From assembly GCF_044784365.2 (NCBI RefSeq), contig NZ_CP173065.2: 64,000 nt of DNA. One strand, given 5' to 3'. How positions within the stretch are numbered: position 1 is the first letter of the stretch; each line of letters starts with the position of its first letter. This DNA is from Cetobacterium_A somerae. Lineage in GTDB: Bacteria > Fusobacteriota > Fusobacteriia > Fusobacteriales > Fusobacteriaceae. Below the pieces are notes generated by a model that saw only the letters and a list, made by a program, of their open reading frames with translations, did not search any database and was not told the origin of the DNA. The position numbers and the translations under genes are program-made. This document shows positions 51,155 through 60,605 of this stretch, in pieces.

Positions 51155-52489
51155 TTATAAATACTTATATGCGTTATTTATAATATCTTCATCTATTTTT
51201 AATAGTTTCCCTATTGTCAATGCTTCCTCTGGAACACTATCATCATCTACTTCAATTAGAGAGTAATCTATATAATCCTCAATATTTTTATAGTTTACAT
51301 TCTCTTCTATTTCCGTTTTCTTAATCCCTTTAACTCTTAACTTTACAACATCTTCTCCAACTTGATCATAATGAGTTGTTATTACAGATTCTATAAAATA
51401 ATTATTAAGAATTGTTATTACACTTTTTAAAAGAGCTCTTCCCTCTTGGGGATTAGTCGTTCTTGCTAACTCATCTATTAAAACAAGAGGCCTTACACCT
51501 TTTTTTATCTTTTTAACTATTCTATCTATCTCTAACATCTCTGCTGCAAAGGATGATAATCCCTCTTCTAAAGATTGAGTATCTCCAATTGATAAGCATA
51601 TCTCATCAACAAGTTGTATTTCTCCCTCTATTGCTGGAATATAAAATCCCATTTGTGCCATATTTTGTACCAACCCTAAAGTTTTCAATGTAAGAGTTTT
51701 TCCAGACATATTTGCTCCAGTTATAACTGTCACGCCGTTGTGCAATGTTATATCAACCTTTTGGTATGTCTTGTCTTTATCCTCTAATATTTTTAAAACC
51801 TTTGGATTGAAAACACCTTTAAGCTCAGTTTTATTTGTAAATATAGGTTTCACTAAATTTAATTTTTGAGCTTGGTGTGCTTTTGCTAAAATTAAATCTA
51901 AATATCCTAATCTTTTTATAGAACTTTTTAAAACTTGATTATAGTTTGATAATTTCCTACTAATAACCTTTCTTACATCATCTTCCAACTGCATCTCAGT
52001 TTCATATAATGTCTCATCTTTAGTTTCTTTTATAACTTTTCTAACTTCAGATAATTCTATGGAGTAGGAACTATATATATGAAAACTTGCTATTCTAAGT
52101 TTATCTGGATCCAATATATCAATTACTTTTTCCAAATTTTGAGGAGCTAAAAATTTATAATTTTCACTCAAAATTTCATATATCTCTTGGGAGATCATGG
52201 AAAAAATTTTAATTTCAAAAAGTTCAACATCATCTAATATATATCCATTAGATAATCTATTTACAATACTCTCAATATCTTTTAATGCTGATAATTTTCT
52301 CTTTAATGTAGTATAAATCTTGGGATTATTTTCTAAAAGAGTTATTACACTTTGTAAATTTTCAAACTCTTTTTCCAATTTCAAAATATCTTTTGAAAAC
52401 TCAATACTTTTTAATGTTCTTCTTCCCAATCTACTAACTATATCTAAGGTGTCAATTATATAATCAAATCCTATTTTTTCAAAGTTCAT
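51155..52489 (-). CDS. kamC: MutS-like ATPase, lysine 5,6-aminomutase reactivase component
   Basis: 444 residues. The C-terminal half is a MutS-type ATPase: Walker A GANMSGKTLTLKTLG, Walker B PLVLIDELARTTNPQEGRAL and ITTHYDQVG. The N-terminal half is the helical MutS core/clamp; the mismatch-recognition domain is absent. MutS-like proteins in this position are the KamC reactivase subunit that, with KamB, swaps damaged cobalamin out of the aminomutase. It overlaps the kamB end by 11 bp, so the two are translationally coupled. It is not expected to repair DNA. Confidence 0.88.
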   Translation of the reverse strand: MNFEKIGFDYIIDTLDIVSRLGRRTLKSIEFSKDILKLEKEFENLQSVITLLENNPKIYTTLKRKLSALKDIESIVNRLSNGYILDDVELFEIKIFSMISQEIYEILSENYKFLAPQNLEKVIDILDPDKLRIASFHIYSSYSIELSEVRKVIKETKDETLYETEMQLEDDVRKVISRKLSNYNQVLKSSIKRLGYLDLILAKAHQAQKLNLVKPIFTNKTELKGVFNPKVLKILEDKDKTYQKVDITLHNGVTVITGANMSGKTLTLKTLGLVQNMAQMGFYIPAIEGEIQLVDEICLSIGDTQSLEEGLSSFAAEMLEIDRIVKKIKKGVRPLVLIDELARTTNPQEGRALLKSVITILNNYFIESVITTHYDQVGEDVVKLRVKGIKKTEIEENVNYKNIEDYIDYSLIEVDDDSVPEEALTIGKLLKIDEDIINNAYKYL

Positions 52490-53501
52490 AACCTTCCTCC
52501 CTTAGATTAACAACAGGTACCTCTGTAAACTCCTCGATAGCTTTTATGAGCTCCTTTGAATCTAATATATGCCCTGTTGGAGCCACTGGATTAACTGTTA
52601 TTGCTACTAGTTTTGTTTTTAATAATACCTTTAATTTCCCACCTTTTCTTATAAATCTACTTAGTATCTCTCCAGATACAAATACTTTGGTAAAATCTTT
52701 TACAACTATCTCTATATTTTCTAAAAAACTCTGCTTTGTTAAGCTCTCTATAAATCTTTCTGTTAAAACTCCTGTTATATAAAGAGAACAATCCTCTTGA
52801 AATATATTTTCTTCCAACTGTGAAAAATTTAATATTGATTTAATTGGTAGCTTATTTATAATATCTTTTTCCCATAAAATTTTATAAATTCCATCCTCTA
52901 AATCTATTATTTTCTCTTTTCTTTCCCTCTCTAAACTATCTAATTTTAAAAGATTTATAACATGCTTTGTTTTTTTTATAATCTCTTTACTATTAATAGA
53001 AACTGCCGCTCCTGTTGATAGAACTATTCCCTCTGTAATAATAGGAGACCCCACACTTAAACGTGATAGGGCCCCATCTACTAATACACTGTCTACACCT
53101 TTTTCTAGAACTTCCTCTATAATATCTTTTACCCAAGTTCCGTTAGATGGTCCAGATAGTAAAACTTTTCCCTCTCCTAGGGCTCTTGCTGTTACAAGAC
53201 GCCCTAGAGCAGTGGATTTTTCACTAACATCTAAAATTTCAGCTTGAAATCTCTTTTTTATATAGTGTTTTTCACTAGTTACAAAAATCATCCCTTCATA
53301 GATTGTTATTTCAGGCTTTGATGTATCTGTCACTATGTCAACTGTTTCTCCATCTATTCCTATTGAGGTAACGGCTGTTGTAACCCCTTCATCCTTCAAT
53401 CTTTTTAAGATATAATTCATAGTTTCTGTCTTACCAACATTTTTTTCTAATCCAATAGTTGCTATACTTTTATAATTTTTTATATCTTTTATAAAGGGCA
53501 T
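52479..53501 (-). CDS. kamB: lysine 5,6-aminomutase reactivase subunit KamB
   Basis: 340 residues. An N-terminal P-loop (ATIGLEKNVGKTETMNYIL) is followed by a GTP/ATPase-like fold with LLSGPSNGTW and DSVLVDGALSRLS. It works with the MutS-like KamC to keep the B12-dependent aminomutase active. Known only from lysine-fermentation gene clusters. AAAGGAGAG precedes the ATG. Its place between kamA and kamC and the overlap with kamC support the assignment. Confidence 0.85.
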   Translation of the reverse strand: MPFIKDIKNYKSIATIGLEKNVGKTETMNYILKRLKDEGVTTAVTSIGIDGETVDIVTDTSKPEITIYEGMIFVTSEKHYIKKRFQAEILDVSEKSTALGRLVTARALGEGKVLLSGPSNGTWVKDIIEEVLEKGVDSVLVDGALSRLSVGSPIITEGIVLSTGAAVSINSKEIIKKTKHVINLLKLDSLERERKEKIIDLEDGIYKILWEKDIINKLPIKSILNFSQLEENIFQEDCSLYITGVLTERFIESLTKQSFLENIEIVVKDFTKVFVSGEILSRFIRKGGKLKVLLKTKLVAITVNPVAPTGHILDSKELIKAIEEFTEVPVVNLREEGYEL

Positions 53502-53529
53502 GATTCTCTCCTTTCAAGCTTTCTATATA

Positions 53530-54771
53530 TTAATGAGCGTTTCTTTGTTTTCTATCAAGTTGTCTTGGCTCTAAAGTCTCTTCACATCCACTCATAAGTC
53601 CTGCAACTCCAACTTGTTTTTTCTTTGTTTCACCTTTACAAACATCACATTCACAAGTATTCTCATAGTTTGTAGGTTGAGTATATGTTGTGATTACTCC
53701 CTCAAAGTTTCTAAGAACAACTTTATCTGGAGATTGAGAGATTATGTAGTTTGGCATAACTGGAGTTTTTCCTCCTCCACCTGGAGCATCTACAACAAAT
53801 GTAGGTACTGCATATCCTGATGTATGACCTCTTAATCCTTCAATGATTTCAATACCCTTAGATACAGGTGTTCTAAAGTGCTCAATTCCCATTGATAAGT
53901 CACATTGATAGATGTAGTATGGTCTAACTCTCATTTTAACTAAGTTATGAACTAAATCTTTCATTACATGCACACAATCGTTTACTCCTTTTAATAAAAC
54001 TGATTGATTTCCTAAAGGAACTCCTGCATCTGCTAACATATTACAAGCTTTAATCGCTTCTGGAGTTATCTCTTTAGAGTGATTAAAGTGAGTATTTAAC
54101 CAGATTGGGTGGTATTTTTTTAACATGTTACAAAGTTCTGGAGTTATTCTTTGAGGCATAACAACTGGAGTTCTTGATCCAATTCTTACAATTTCAACGT
54201 GAGGAATCTCTCTTAATTTACTAATGATATGCTCTAAGTTCTCATCAGATAAAAGTAATGGATCTCCTCCAGAAAGTAGTACATCTCTTACTTGAGGTGT
54301 ATTTCTTATATATTCAATAGCTTTTTCAATTCTTTCCATTGGTAAAGCGTGGTCTGTTTGCCCTGCAAATCTTCTTCTTGTGCAGTGTCTACAATACATT
54401 GAACACATATCAGTTACTAAAAGTAATACTCTGTCTGGATATCTATGAGTTAATCCTGGAACAGGTGAGTCACCATCTTCATGAAGTGGATCCAATTGAT
54501 CTGCTGCTGATTTATGTAGCTCATTTATAGATGGAACTGCTTGCATTCTAACTGGGCACTTAGGGTTATTAGGATCCATTATACTTAAATAGTATGGAGT
54601 AATTCCCATTCTAATAGTTTCTAAAGACTTTTTAATCCCCTCTTTCTCTTGTTCTGTTAATGTCATTAAACTTTCAAGTTGCTCTAAAGTCTCTATTCTA
54701 TTTCTAACTTGCCATCTCCAGTCATTCCACTGCTCATCTGTTACGTTAAATCTTTCTCTCAAATTCATCAT
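53530..54771 (-). CDS. kamA: lysine 2,3-aminomutase
   Basis: 413 residues. The radical-SAM cluster motif is CSMYCRHC (Cys123, 127, 130). The PLP Lys is in APGGGGKTPVMP (about Lys335), and the acidic residues that bind the lysine amino group are in YQCDLSMG and FVVDAPGG, each two positions before those of the clostridial enzyme. The C-terminal CECDVC pair may bind zinc. It converts L-lysine to L-beta-lysine, the entry step of the pathway. GGAGGAG precedes tandem ATG codons. Confidence 0.96.
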   Translation of the reverse strand: MMNLRERFNVTDEQWNDWRWQVRNRIETLEQLESLMTLTEQEKEGIKKSLETIRMGITPYYLSIMDPNNPKCPVRMQAVPSINELHKSAADQLDPLHEDGDSPVPGLTHRYPDRVLLLVTDMCSMYCRHCTRRRFAGQTDHALPMERIEKAIEYIRNTPQVRDVLLSGGDPLLLSDENLEHIISKLREIPHVEIVRIGSRTPVVMPQRITPELCNMLKKYHPIWLNTHFNHSKEITPEAIKACNMLADAGVPLGNQSVLLKGVNDCVHVMKDLVHNLVKMRVRPYYIYQCDLSMGIEHFRTPVSKGIEIIEGLRGHTSGYAVPTFVVDAPGGGGKTPVMPNYIISQSPDKVVLRNFEGVITTYTQPTNYENTCECDVCKGETKKKQVGVAGLMSGCEETLEPRQLDRKQRNAH

Positions 54772-54831
54772 TGATAAACTCCTCCAAAATTTTCTATTGA
54801 AACCTTTTTTATTTTTTAATAAATTTTTTAA

Positions 54832-55866
54832 TTAAACGTATAGCTTTTCAAATAACTCTCTAATTGCTTTTGATTCTCTTATAATTTCTAAAGTTAAATT
54901 AGCATGTCCTTTTGTATATCCATTTCCAACTATCATAGTTACATCTTTACCTACACCCTCTGCCCCTAAAGCAGCTTTTGTAAATGATGTAGCCATTGAG
55001 AAGAAGTAAACTACTCCATCATCTTTTGTTATTAATATTGATGACATCTCTGTTCCAGGAACATTTACGTTATTTATTACAACATCACATAACTCCCCAT
55101 TTGTGATTTCATTTATTTTATTATAAATCTCTACTGGCTTTGTTGCGTCTCCTACCAATACAACATGAGCAAGTCCTAAGTCTCTGATTCTTTGAGCATT
55201 TGCTTCTGAATATTCAAATACTATAACTTTTCCAGTTTTTCCTACATTTTTCATAGCTTGATAACAACAAAGGATTCCTGATTTTCCTCCTCCACCAATT
55301 ATACAAACTGTATCTCCCTCTTTAACTAACTTTTCAACTTGAGCAGGTGCTCCAGCTACATCTAGTGCTGCAAGTGCTAATTTTTCAGGAATATCATTTG
55401 GTAAAACAGCATATATTCCACTTTCAAATAAAATTGCTTTTGCATCTACGTCTACTTGATCATTTGAAATATTAATCTTTTTAATCTTCTCTATTTTTAA
55501 AGGCGTTAATGAAAGAGAAACTAAAGTTGCTATTTTATCTCCAACCTTTAAGTTTTTATCAGGGAAATCTGGTCCTATTTTTTCAATAGTTCCAATTAAC
55601 ATTCCTCCCGATCCTGTAACAGGATTTTGCATTTTTCCTCTCTCTGCTACTATACTTTCAATCATCTCTGCCATTTTTTTCTCATCTTTATTACATGCTT
55701 CTTTAATTTGTGTAAAACTAGCTGAATCAATATTTAGAGTTTGTACATTAATTAATACTTCATTTGACATAATCTCCATATCATTAGATATTTTTAATGC
55801 TCCTTGTGGTAATGATCCAACAGGCTCTATTACTCTGTGTGTTCCAAATTTGCATCCCTTTTTCAT
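54832..55866 (-). CDS. kdd: L-erythro-3,5-diaminohexanoate dehydrogenase
   Basis: 344 residues. It starts MKKGCKFGTHRVIEPVGSLP and has a medium-chain dehydrogenase-like Rossmann domain with VCIIGGGGKSGILCCYQAMK, VIVFEYSEANAQRI, VINNVNVPGTE and a closing AIRELFEKLYV. It oxidises 3,5-diaminohexanoate to 3-keto-5-aminohexanoate with NAD+, releasing ammonia. AAGGAGG precedes the ATG. It lies between kce and kamA, the usual order in fusobacterial clusters. Confidence 0.93.
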   Translation of the reverse strand: MKKGCKFGTHRVIEPVGSLPQGALKISNDMEIMSNEVLINVQTLNIDSASFTQIKEACNKDEKKMAEMIESIVAERGKMQNPVTGSGGMLIGTIEKIGPDFPDKNLKVGDKIATLVSLSLTPLKIEKIKKINISNDQVDVDAKAILFESGIYAVLPNDIPEKLALAALDVAGAPAQVEKLVKEGDTVCIIGGGGKSGILCCYQAMKNVGKTGKVIVFEYSEANAQRIRDLGLAHVVLVGDATKPVEIYNKINEITNGELCDVVINNVNVPGTEMSSILITKDDGVVYFFSMATSFTKAALGAEGVGKDVTMIVGNGYTKGHANLTLEIIRESKAIRELFEKLYV

Positions 55867-55876
55867 AATATCCTCC

Positions 55877-56695
55877 TTAATTTAAACCTAATATTTTTCT
55901 TGCCTCAGTTGGATTTGCAATCTCTCTTCCAAACTCCTTTGCAAGTCTTACAACTTTTTCAACTAATTCACCATTACTTTTTGCTAATACACCTTTTTCA
56001 ATATATACATTGTCTTCAAATCCAACTCTTACGTGACCTCCTGATATTATAGAAGCCGCCGCAAGAGTGAATTCAAATCTTCCAATTCCAGCAACTGAAT
56101 ATGTAGATCCACAAGGTATGCTCTCTTTTAAAAATATGAAATCTCTTAAATCTCCAGAAATTCCACCATTTACTCCCATTACAAAACTAAAGTGAATCGG
56201 CTCTTTAATAAATCCTTTTTTACACAATCTAATTGCCATGTCTATCATTGATTTATCAAAAACTTCAACCTCTGGCTTAACACCCAAATCTATCATCTTT
56301 TTTCCAAACTCTTTAATCATATTCTCAGTGTTCACAAAAATTTCATCGCCACCAAAGTTTAATGTTCCACAATCTAATGTTGCCATCTCTGGTTTTAAAT
56401 CAACTGGCTCCAATCTTTCAGCTGAGGTCATCCCCACTGACCCCCCTGTAGAAGGTTGAACTATTACATCTGGACATCTCTCTTTTATAGCTTTTATGCA
56501 CTCATCATATCTTTCTTTTCTTTGAGTTGGAGTTCCATCGTCCTCTCTAACATGAAGATGGATAACACTCGCTCCCGCTTTATATGCACTGTAAGCTTCT
56601 CTAGCAATCTCTTCTACTGTATATGGTATAGCTGGATTGTGTTCTTTTGTCACTTCAGCACCACATATTGCTGCTGTTATTATCAACTTTTCCAT
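55877..56695 (-). CDS. kce: 3-keto-5-aminohexanoate cleavage enzyme
   Basis: 272 residues, BKACE (DUF849) family. The zinc and substrate ligands are in CGAEVTK (Glu14), SVIHLHVREDDGTPT (His46, His48) and VGFEDNVY (Glu227-Asp228). It joins 3-keto-5-aminohexanoate with acetyl-CoA to form acetoacetate and 3-aminobutyryl-CoA. GAAAGGGG precedes the ATG, which lies four bases after the kal stop. Because the second substrate is acetyl-CoA, it ties the pathway to the thiolase encoded at 62784. Confidence 0.95.
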   Translation of the reverse strand: MEKLIITAAICGAEVTKEHNPAIPYTVEEIAREAYSAYKAGASVIHLHVREDDGTPTQRKERYDECIKAIKERCPDVIVQPSTGGSVGMTSAERLEPVDLKPEMATLDCGTLNFGGDEIFVNTENMIKEFGKKMIDLGVKPEVEVFDKSMIDMAIRLCKKGFIKEPIHFSFVMGVNGGISGDLRDFIFLKESIPCGSTYSVAGIGRFEFTLAAASIISGGHVRVGFEDNVYIEKGVLAKSNGELVEKVVRLAKEFGREIANPTEARKILGLN

Positions 56696-56698
56696 AGT

Positions 56699-57085
56699 CT
56701 ACCCCTTTCTCTGAACAGCTTTTGGAACAACACAAGTACCAACTGCTTTACACACTACAATAGGTTCTTCTAAAAAATCTGCTGCTGAATCACAAATATC
56801 AGCTCTTGGAATAATCACTTTTCTAGCTTCAAAACTCATGGCTCTTGAAGTATTTCCAACTTTTGTAATCTCTCCTACAACCTCTAAATAATCTCCAGCA
56901 TATACAGGAGCCATGAACTCTACCTCACTATAAGCCTTGAATAAACCTTCATCCCCATCATGCTTTATAAGTAGCTCTGTTGCTACGTCTCCAAATAACT
57001 GTAAAATTCTTGCTCCGTCTACTAAATTTCCACCATAATGAGCATCTGCTGAACTCATTCTTAATCTTATCATTGATTTTGTCAT
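56699..57085 (-). CDS. kal: 3-aminobutyryl-CoA ammonia lyase
   Basis: 128 residues with a hot-dog fold: MIRLRMSSADAHYGGNLVDG, ILQLFGDVATELLIKHDGDE, FMAPVYAGDYLEVVGEI and MSFEARKVI. The HYGGNLVDGA segment is the mark of this lyase. It removes ammonia from 3-aminobutyryl-CoA to give crotonyl-CoA. Size and position between a transporter and kce are as expected. A GGAGAGATAGGAG region precedes the ATG. Confidence 0.93.
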   Translation of the reverse strand: MTKSMIRLRMSSADAHYGGNLVDGARILQLFGDVATELLIKHDGDEGLFKAYSEVEFMAPVYAGDYLEVVGEITKVGNTSRAMSFEARKVIIPRADICDSAADFLEEPIVVCKAVGTCVVPKAVQRKG

Positions 57086-57115
57086 AACTCCTATCTCTCC
57101 TTCACATGTTTTTTA

Positions 57116-58612
57116 TTATGCTAACTCTTCTGTTTCTGCTGCTACTTCTACCTCTTCGTTTTCTCCTGCTAACTGCACATTTGGCTCTGATGGTAACGCA
57201 AATCTTGGAATAAATCTATCAAGCCCTGTTAAAGTAAGTATTAAAATACTTCCAACAGCTATGTAAGCCATAAAGTTAAACTTTATAATACTCATTGCTG
57301 TAAATGATGCTAAAGGATACACTGCATTTGCAATTCCTAAGTAGAACCCTATGTAAACGTGCCATGGAATTAGTTGAGATCCGAAAACTCCTAATGCATC
57401 ACTAAATGTTGCATTTCTAAGTCTTAAAGTCTCAATATCTTGTGGACTTCCCTTTACATTTTTTTCAACAAGTTCTTTTATAATTGGTCCTATAGTTACA
57501 ATTTGTGCCATTTCATCTGCTAAAGCAGCGTTTCCTAATACTGATAAAACACCATTGTAGAACATAAGTTGTCTAACATTTCCAGAAATCCTTTTAATAA
57601 GAATCGATACCGGTCTGAAGGCATCCATAATTTTCATTATTCCACCAAATGCTGCAACCCACATCATCATTACGATAACCCAAGATCCTGCTCCTTCAAA
57701 TCCTGTGTAGATTAAATCTAAAAACGCTGATGGACTTTCAACAGTTCCAGCAAAAGTTCCACATACAAAAGATGCAAAAATTCCAAGGAATAAACATAAT
57801 AGTGTATTTACTCCTTTAAATGCTGAAACTAAAACTAGAATTAGAGGAATAACCATATAATAAGGCACTCCACTTTTAACTTGATTAAGCAATGCTACTG
57901 CACTCTCTCTTTTTTCTGCTAGAGCGGCCCATGCTGATTCAGGTATTTGATTTATAGCCTCAACTGGACTTCCAACTTCTGTTGGTAATCCCATAGCAAC
58001 ACTCACTACATAGAAAGTTATTACTGCACACACAAGTACTAAACCTGACCAAACACCTTGATGTCTTATTCTTTTTACAACTTCAACTCTTTGAATTCCA
58101 GAACTTACTATTGTTGTATCTGATATAAGACCAATGTTATCTCCAAAACATGCTCCACCAGCTATTGCTGCTAAAGTTAAGAACATATTTCCTTGAACTA
58201 TGTGGTTTAGCCATAAGAATATCGGTGCACATGCTGCAAATGTTCCCCAACTTGTTCCTGTAGCAATTGATAGAATTGATGTTACTATAACTCCAACTAC
58301 TGCAACAGTTCTAGCTGTTAATCCAAATCCTAAAGCTATGTTAATTATAGAAGCTCCAACTCCTGTTGACATAAAAGCTTCTGCCATTGCATATGCCATC
58401 ATTAGGATAAAAAAGGCTATTTGCATCTCTCTTGCATTTTTTATACAAGCATCTATAATATCACTTATTTTTTTCTTTGCCACAAGTGATGCTACAAGTG
58501 CTGCATATACTGTTGCTAAAGGTGCTGCTAATAATGCATCATACCCACTCATCATTAGTCCTGCCAAAACTAAAACTGGACTAAGCTTTATTATCGCCGT
58601 TACCGTTCCCAT
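57116..58612 (-). CDS. NhaC-family Na+/H+ antiporter-like carrier, first gene of the lysine operon
   Basis: 498 residues, about eleven membrane helices. NhaC/ArcD-like motifs are ATGTSWGTFAACAPIFLW, AGGACFGDNIGLISDTTIVS and GNAALADEMAQIVTIG. The C-terminus is an acidic Glu-rich tail. It could exchange Na+ for H+ or carry lysine or a product across the membrane; its place at the head of the kam operon favours a pathway-specific carrier. AGGAGG precedes the ATG. The promoter and a palindromic operator lie just upstream. Confidence 0.85.
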   Translation of the reverse strand: MGTVTAIIKLSPVLVLAGLMMSGYDALLAAPLATVYAALVASLVAKKKISDIIDACIKNAREMQIAFFILMMAYAMAEAFMSTGVGASIINIALGFGLTARTVAVVGVIVTSILSIATGTSWGTFAACAPIFLWLNHIVQGNMFLTLAAIAGGACFGDNIGLISDTTIVSSGIQRVEVVKRIRHQGVWSGLVLVCAVITFYVVSVAMGLPTEVGSPVEAINQIPESAWAALAEKRESAVALLNQVKSGVPYYMVIPLILVLVSAFKGVNTLLCLFLGIFASFVCGTFAGTVESPSAFLDLIYTGFEGAGSWVIVMMMWVAAFGGIMKIMDAFRPVSILIKRISGNVRQLMFYNGVLSVLGNAALADEMAQIVTIGPIIKELVEKNVKGSPQDIETLRLRNATFSDALGVFGSQLIPWHVYIGFYLGIANAVYPLASFTAMSIIKFNFMAYIAVGSILILTLTGLDRFIPRFALPSEPNVQLAGENEEVEVAAETEELA

Positions 58613-58660
58613 ATTTTCCTCCTAGAATGTTTAATTTCTCATAAATTTTTCAAGTAGGAT

Positions 58661-58676
58661 GTAAGTGAGTGCTTAC
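58661..58676. promoter_or_regulatory. predicted TetR operator of the lysine operon
   Basis: GTAAGTGAGTGCTTAC. It fits, with 61403-61418, the pattern GYAAGTRWGTRCTTRC. It sits about 20 bases downstream of the -10 element of the leftward promoter, a roadblock position. Confidence 0.65.
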
Positions 58677-58696
58677 TTTAGTTTTGTCAGTAGCTA

Positions 58697-58725
58697 TATA
58701 TACCTCACGTTTTTTTCTAAGTCAA
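58697..58725 (-). promoter_or_regulatory. promoter of the kam operon
   Basis: On the minus strand TTGACT (58720-58725) and TATATA (58697-58702) are 17 bases apart. The sequence GTGAGG just before the -10 recurs in similar form at the other promoters of this locus. Confidence 0.75.
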
Positions 58726-58829
58726 TAGTAATTTAAAACTTTTTTCTTTTATAAAGTTTTATTTTAGTACTAAAACATCCTATTACAGACATTTTTAAAC
58801 ATTAAAAAATTTTTTAAAAATAAAAAAAT

Positions 58830-58859
58830 TTGACAAATTTAACTTTTATGAGGTAATAA
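58830..58859 (+). promoter_or_regulatory. promoter of the crt-hbd operon
   Basis: TTGACA (58830-58835) and TAATAA (58854-58859) are 18 bases apart, with TGAGG before the -10. A weaker palindrome, GTTAA-N7-TTAAC (58867-58883), follows. Confidence 0.65.
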
Positions 58860-58910
58860 GGGTCTCGTTAAGTATTTTTTAACTACAATTTGTGTAACAA
58901 GGAGGAAAAA

Positions 58911-59690
58911 ATGGTATTTAAAAATCTTTTAACTGAAATTCATGGAAAAATCTGTATAGTTAAAATTAACAGACCTGAATCTTTAAATGCTTTAAACGAA
59001 GAAACTTACAAAGAGATTCACCAATGCTTTTCTCAGTTAGAAAAAAATGATGAGATTGATGTTATTTTACTAACAGGTGAGGGACGTTCTTTTGTGGCAG
59101 GAGCTGATATCTCTTTTATGAAAGATTTAAGTACAAAAGAGGCTAAAGAATTTGGTATTTTAGGTACAAATGCTTTTAATGCAGTGGAAAATATCAATAA
59201 AGTTGTTATTGCTGTTATTAATGGATTTGCTCTTGGTGGTGGATGCGAACTTGCTATGTCTTGTGATATTAGAATTGCTTCTGATAAAGCAAAACTTGGG
59301 CAACCTGAGGTTACACTTGGTATTACTCCAGGTTCAGGTGGAACTCAAAGACTTCCTAGATTAGTTGGTCTAGCTAAAGCTAAAGAACTTATATATACAG
59401 GTAATATTATTGATGCTCAAGAAGCTAAATCTATCGGTTTAGTTAATCAAGTTATTGAGCATGATAAGCTTATGGAATATGCACTAAATATGGCAAATAA
59501 AATTAGTTCTAATGCTAAATTGGCAGTTCAGTATTCAAAAGAAGCTATAAATAAGGGAATTCAAGTGGATGAAACTACGTCAATGTTCATTGAAAGTAGT
59601 TTGTTTGGACTTTGTTTCTCAACAGAGGATCAAAAAGAGGGTATGTCAGCATTTTTAGAAAAAAGAAAAGCAAACTTTATTAACAAATAA
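58911..59690 (+). CDS. crt: enoyl-CoA hydratase (crotonase)
   Basis: 259 residues. Crotonase signatures are INRPESLNALNEETY, GRSFVAGADISFMKDL (oxyanion hole and CoA contact) and GFALGGGCELAMSCDIRIAS. QPEVTLGITPGSGGTQRLPR carries the second catalytic Glu. It hydrates crotonyl-CoA to 3-hydroxybutyryl-CoA, reversibly. ATG 58911 follows AAGGAGG; the open frame upstream lacks a site. It forms an operon with hbd, 27 bp downstream. Confidence 0.93.
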   Translation: MVFKNLLTEIHGKICIVKINRPESLNALNEETYKEIHQCFSQLEKNDEIDVILLTGEGRSFVAGADISFMKDLSTKEAKEFGILGTNAFNAVENINKVVIAVINGFALGGGCELAMSCDIRIASDKAKLGQPEVTLGITPGSGGTQRLPRLVGLAKAKELIYTGNIIDAQEAKSIGLVNQVIEHDKLMEYALNMANKISSNAKLAVQYSKEAINKGIQVDETTSMFIESSLFGLCFSTEDQKEGMSAFLEKRKANFINK

Positions 59691-59717
59691 ACTATACAAA
59701 AGTTATAAGGAGGAACA

Positions 59718-60557
59718 ATGAAAGTATTTATTGTAGGTGCTGGAGTTATGGCAAGTGGTATTGCTCAAGTTTTTGCAACAGGTGGTCATGAGGTTTTAAT
59801 GACAGATATTTGTGCTGAAGCTCTTGAAAAAGCAAAAAAAGGTTTTGTAAAAAGTTTAAGTAAGTTAGTTGAAAAAGAGAAAATTACAGAGGATAGAAAA
59901 AATGAGATTTTAGCAAAGATTCATACAACTTCAAATATTGCTGATGCAAAAGATGCTGATTTAGTTATTGAAGCTGTATCTGAAAGAATGAATATTAAAA
60001 AAGAGTTATTTTCTAAATTAGATGAAATCTGTTCTGAGAAAGCTATATTTGCAACTAATACATCTTCGCTTTCTATAACTGAGATTGCATGTGCTACAAA
60101 GCACCCTGAAAGAGTTATAGGAATGCACTTCTTCAATCCTGCTCCTGTTATGAAGCTTATTGAAATTATTAAAGGCTATACTACAAGTCAAGAAATTTAT
60201 GAAACTATTTTAAAACTTTCTAAGGAACTTGGGAAGGAACCTGTTTTATGTGAAGAAGCTCCTGGATTTGTTGTAAATAGAATTTTAATTCCTATGATTA
60301 ACGAAGCTATTGGAATTTTAGCTGATGGTGTTGCCACTGCTGAAGATATTGATAATGCTATGAAATATGGTGCTAATCACCCAATTGGACCACTAGCTTT
60401 AGGAGATTTAGTTGGACTTGATGTTGTTTTAGCAATTATGGATGTTTTAGCTACAGAGTTTGGAGACCCTAAATATAGAGCTCACTCACTTTTAAAGAAA
60501 ATGGTTAGAGCTGGAAAACTTGGAAGAAAATCTGGTGAAGGATTCTATAAATACTAA
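59718..60557 (+). CDS. hbd: 3-hydroxybutyryl-CoA dehydrogenase
   Basis: 279 residues. The NAD-binding VFIVGAGVMASGIAQVFAT is near the N-terminus, followed by NTSSLSITEIA and the catalytic His in GMHFFNPAPVMKLIEII. EAPGFVVNRILIPMINEA and HPIGPLALGDLVGLDV mark the C-terminal domain. It interconverts 3-hydroxybutyryl-CoA and acetoacetyl-CoA. AGGAGG precedes the ATG. With Crt it links crotonyl-CoA from lysine to acetoacetyl-CoA and thiolase. Confidence 0.95.
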   Translation: MKVFIVGAGVMASGIAQVFATGGHEVLMTDICAEALEKAKKGFVKSLSKLVEKEKITEDRKNEILAKIHTTSNIADAKDADLVIEAVSERMNIKKELFSKLDEICSEKAIFATNTSSLSITEIACATKHPERVIGMHFFNPAPVMKLIEIIKGYTTSQEIYETILKLSKELGKEPVLCEEAPGFVVNRILIPMINEAIGILADGVATAEDIDNAMKYGANHPIGPLALGDLVGLDVVLAIMDVLATEFGDPKYRAHSLLKKMVRAGKLGRKSGEGFYKY

Positions 60558-60597
60558 TAAAAAAGAGAAAACCTGCTTTTAGGGTTTTCTCTTTTTT
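60558..60597 (+). terminator. intrinsic terminator after hbd
   Basis: AAAAAAGAGAAAACC/GGTTTTCTCTTTTTT stem with a TGCTTTTAG-like loop, directly after the stop; the convergent TetR gene ends a few bases later, so it may serve both. Confidence 0.88.
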
Positions 60598-60605
60598 ACT
60601 TTTCT

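Noticed and set aside
51155..52489. MutS-like gene as a DNA mismatch repair gene
   Set aside because: No mismatch-recognition domain, and its position and overlap with kamB fit the aminomutase reactivase.
58200..58625. 141-codon plus-strand frame across the start of the NhaC-like gene
   Set aside because: Antisense to a conserved carrier; no ribosome binding site.
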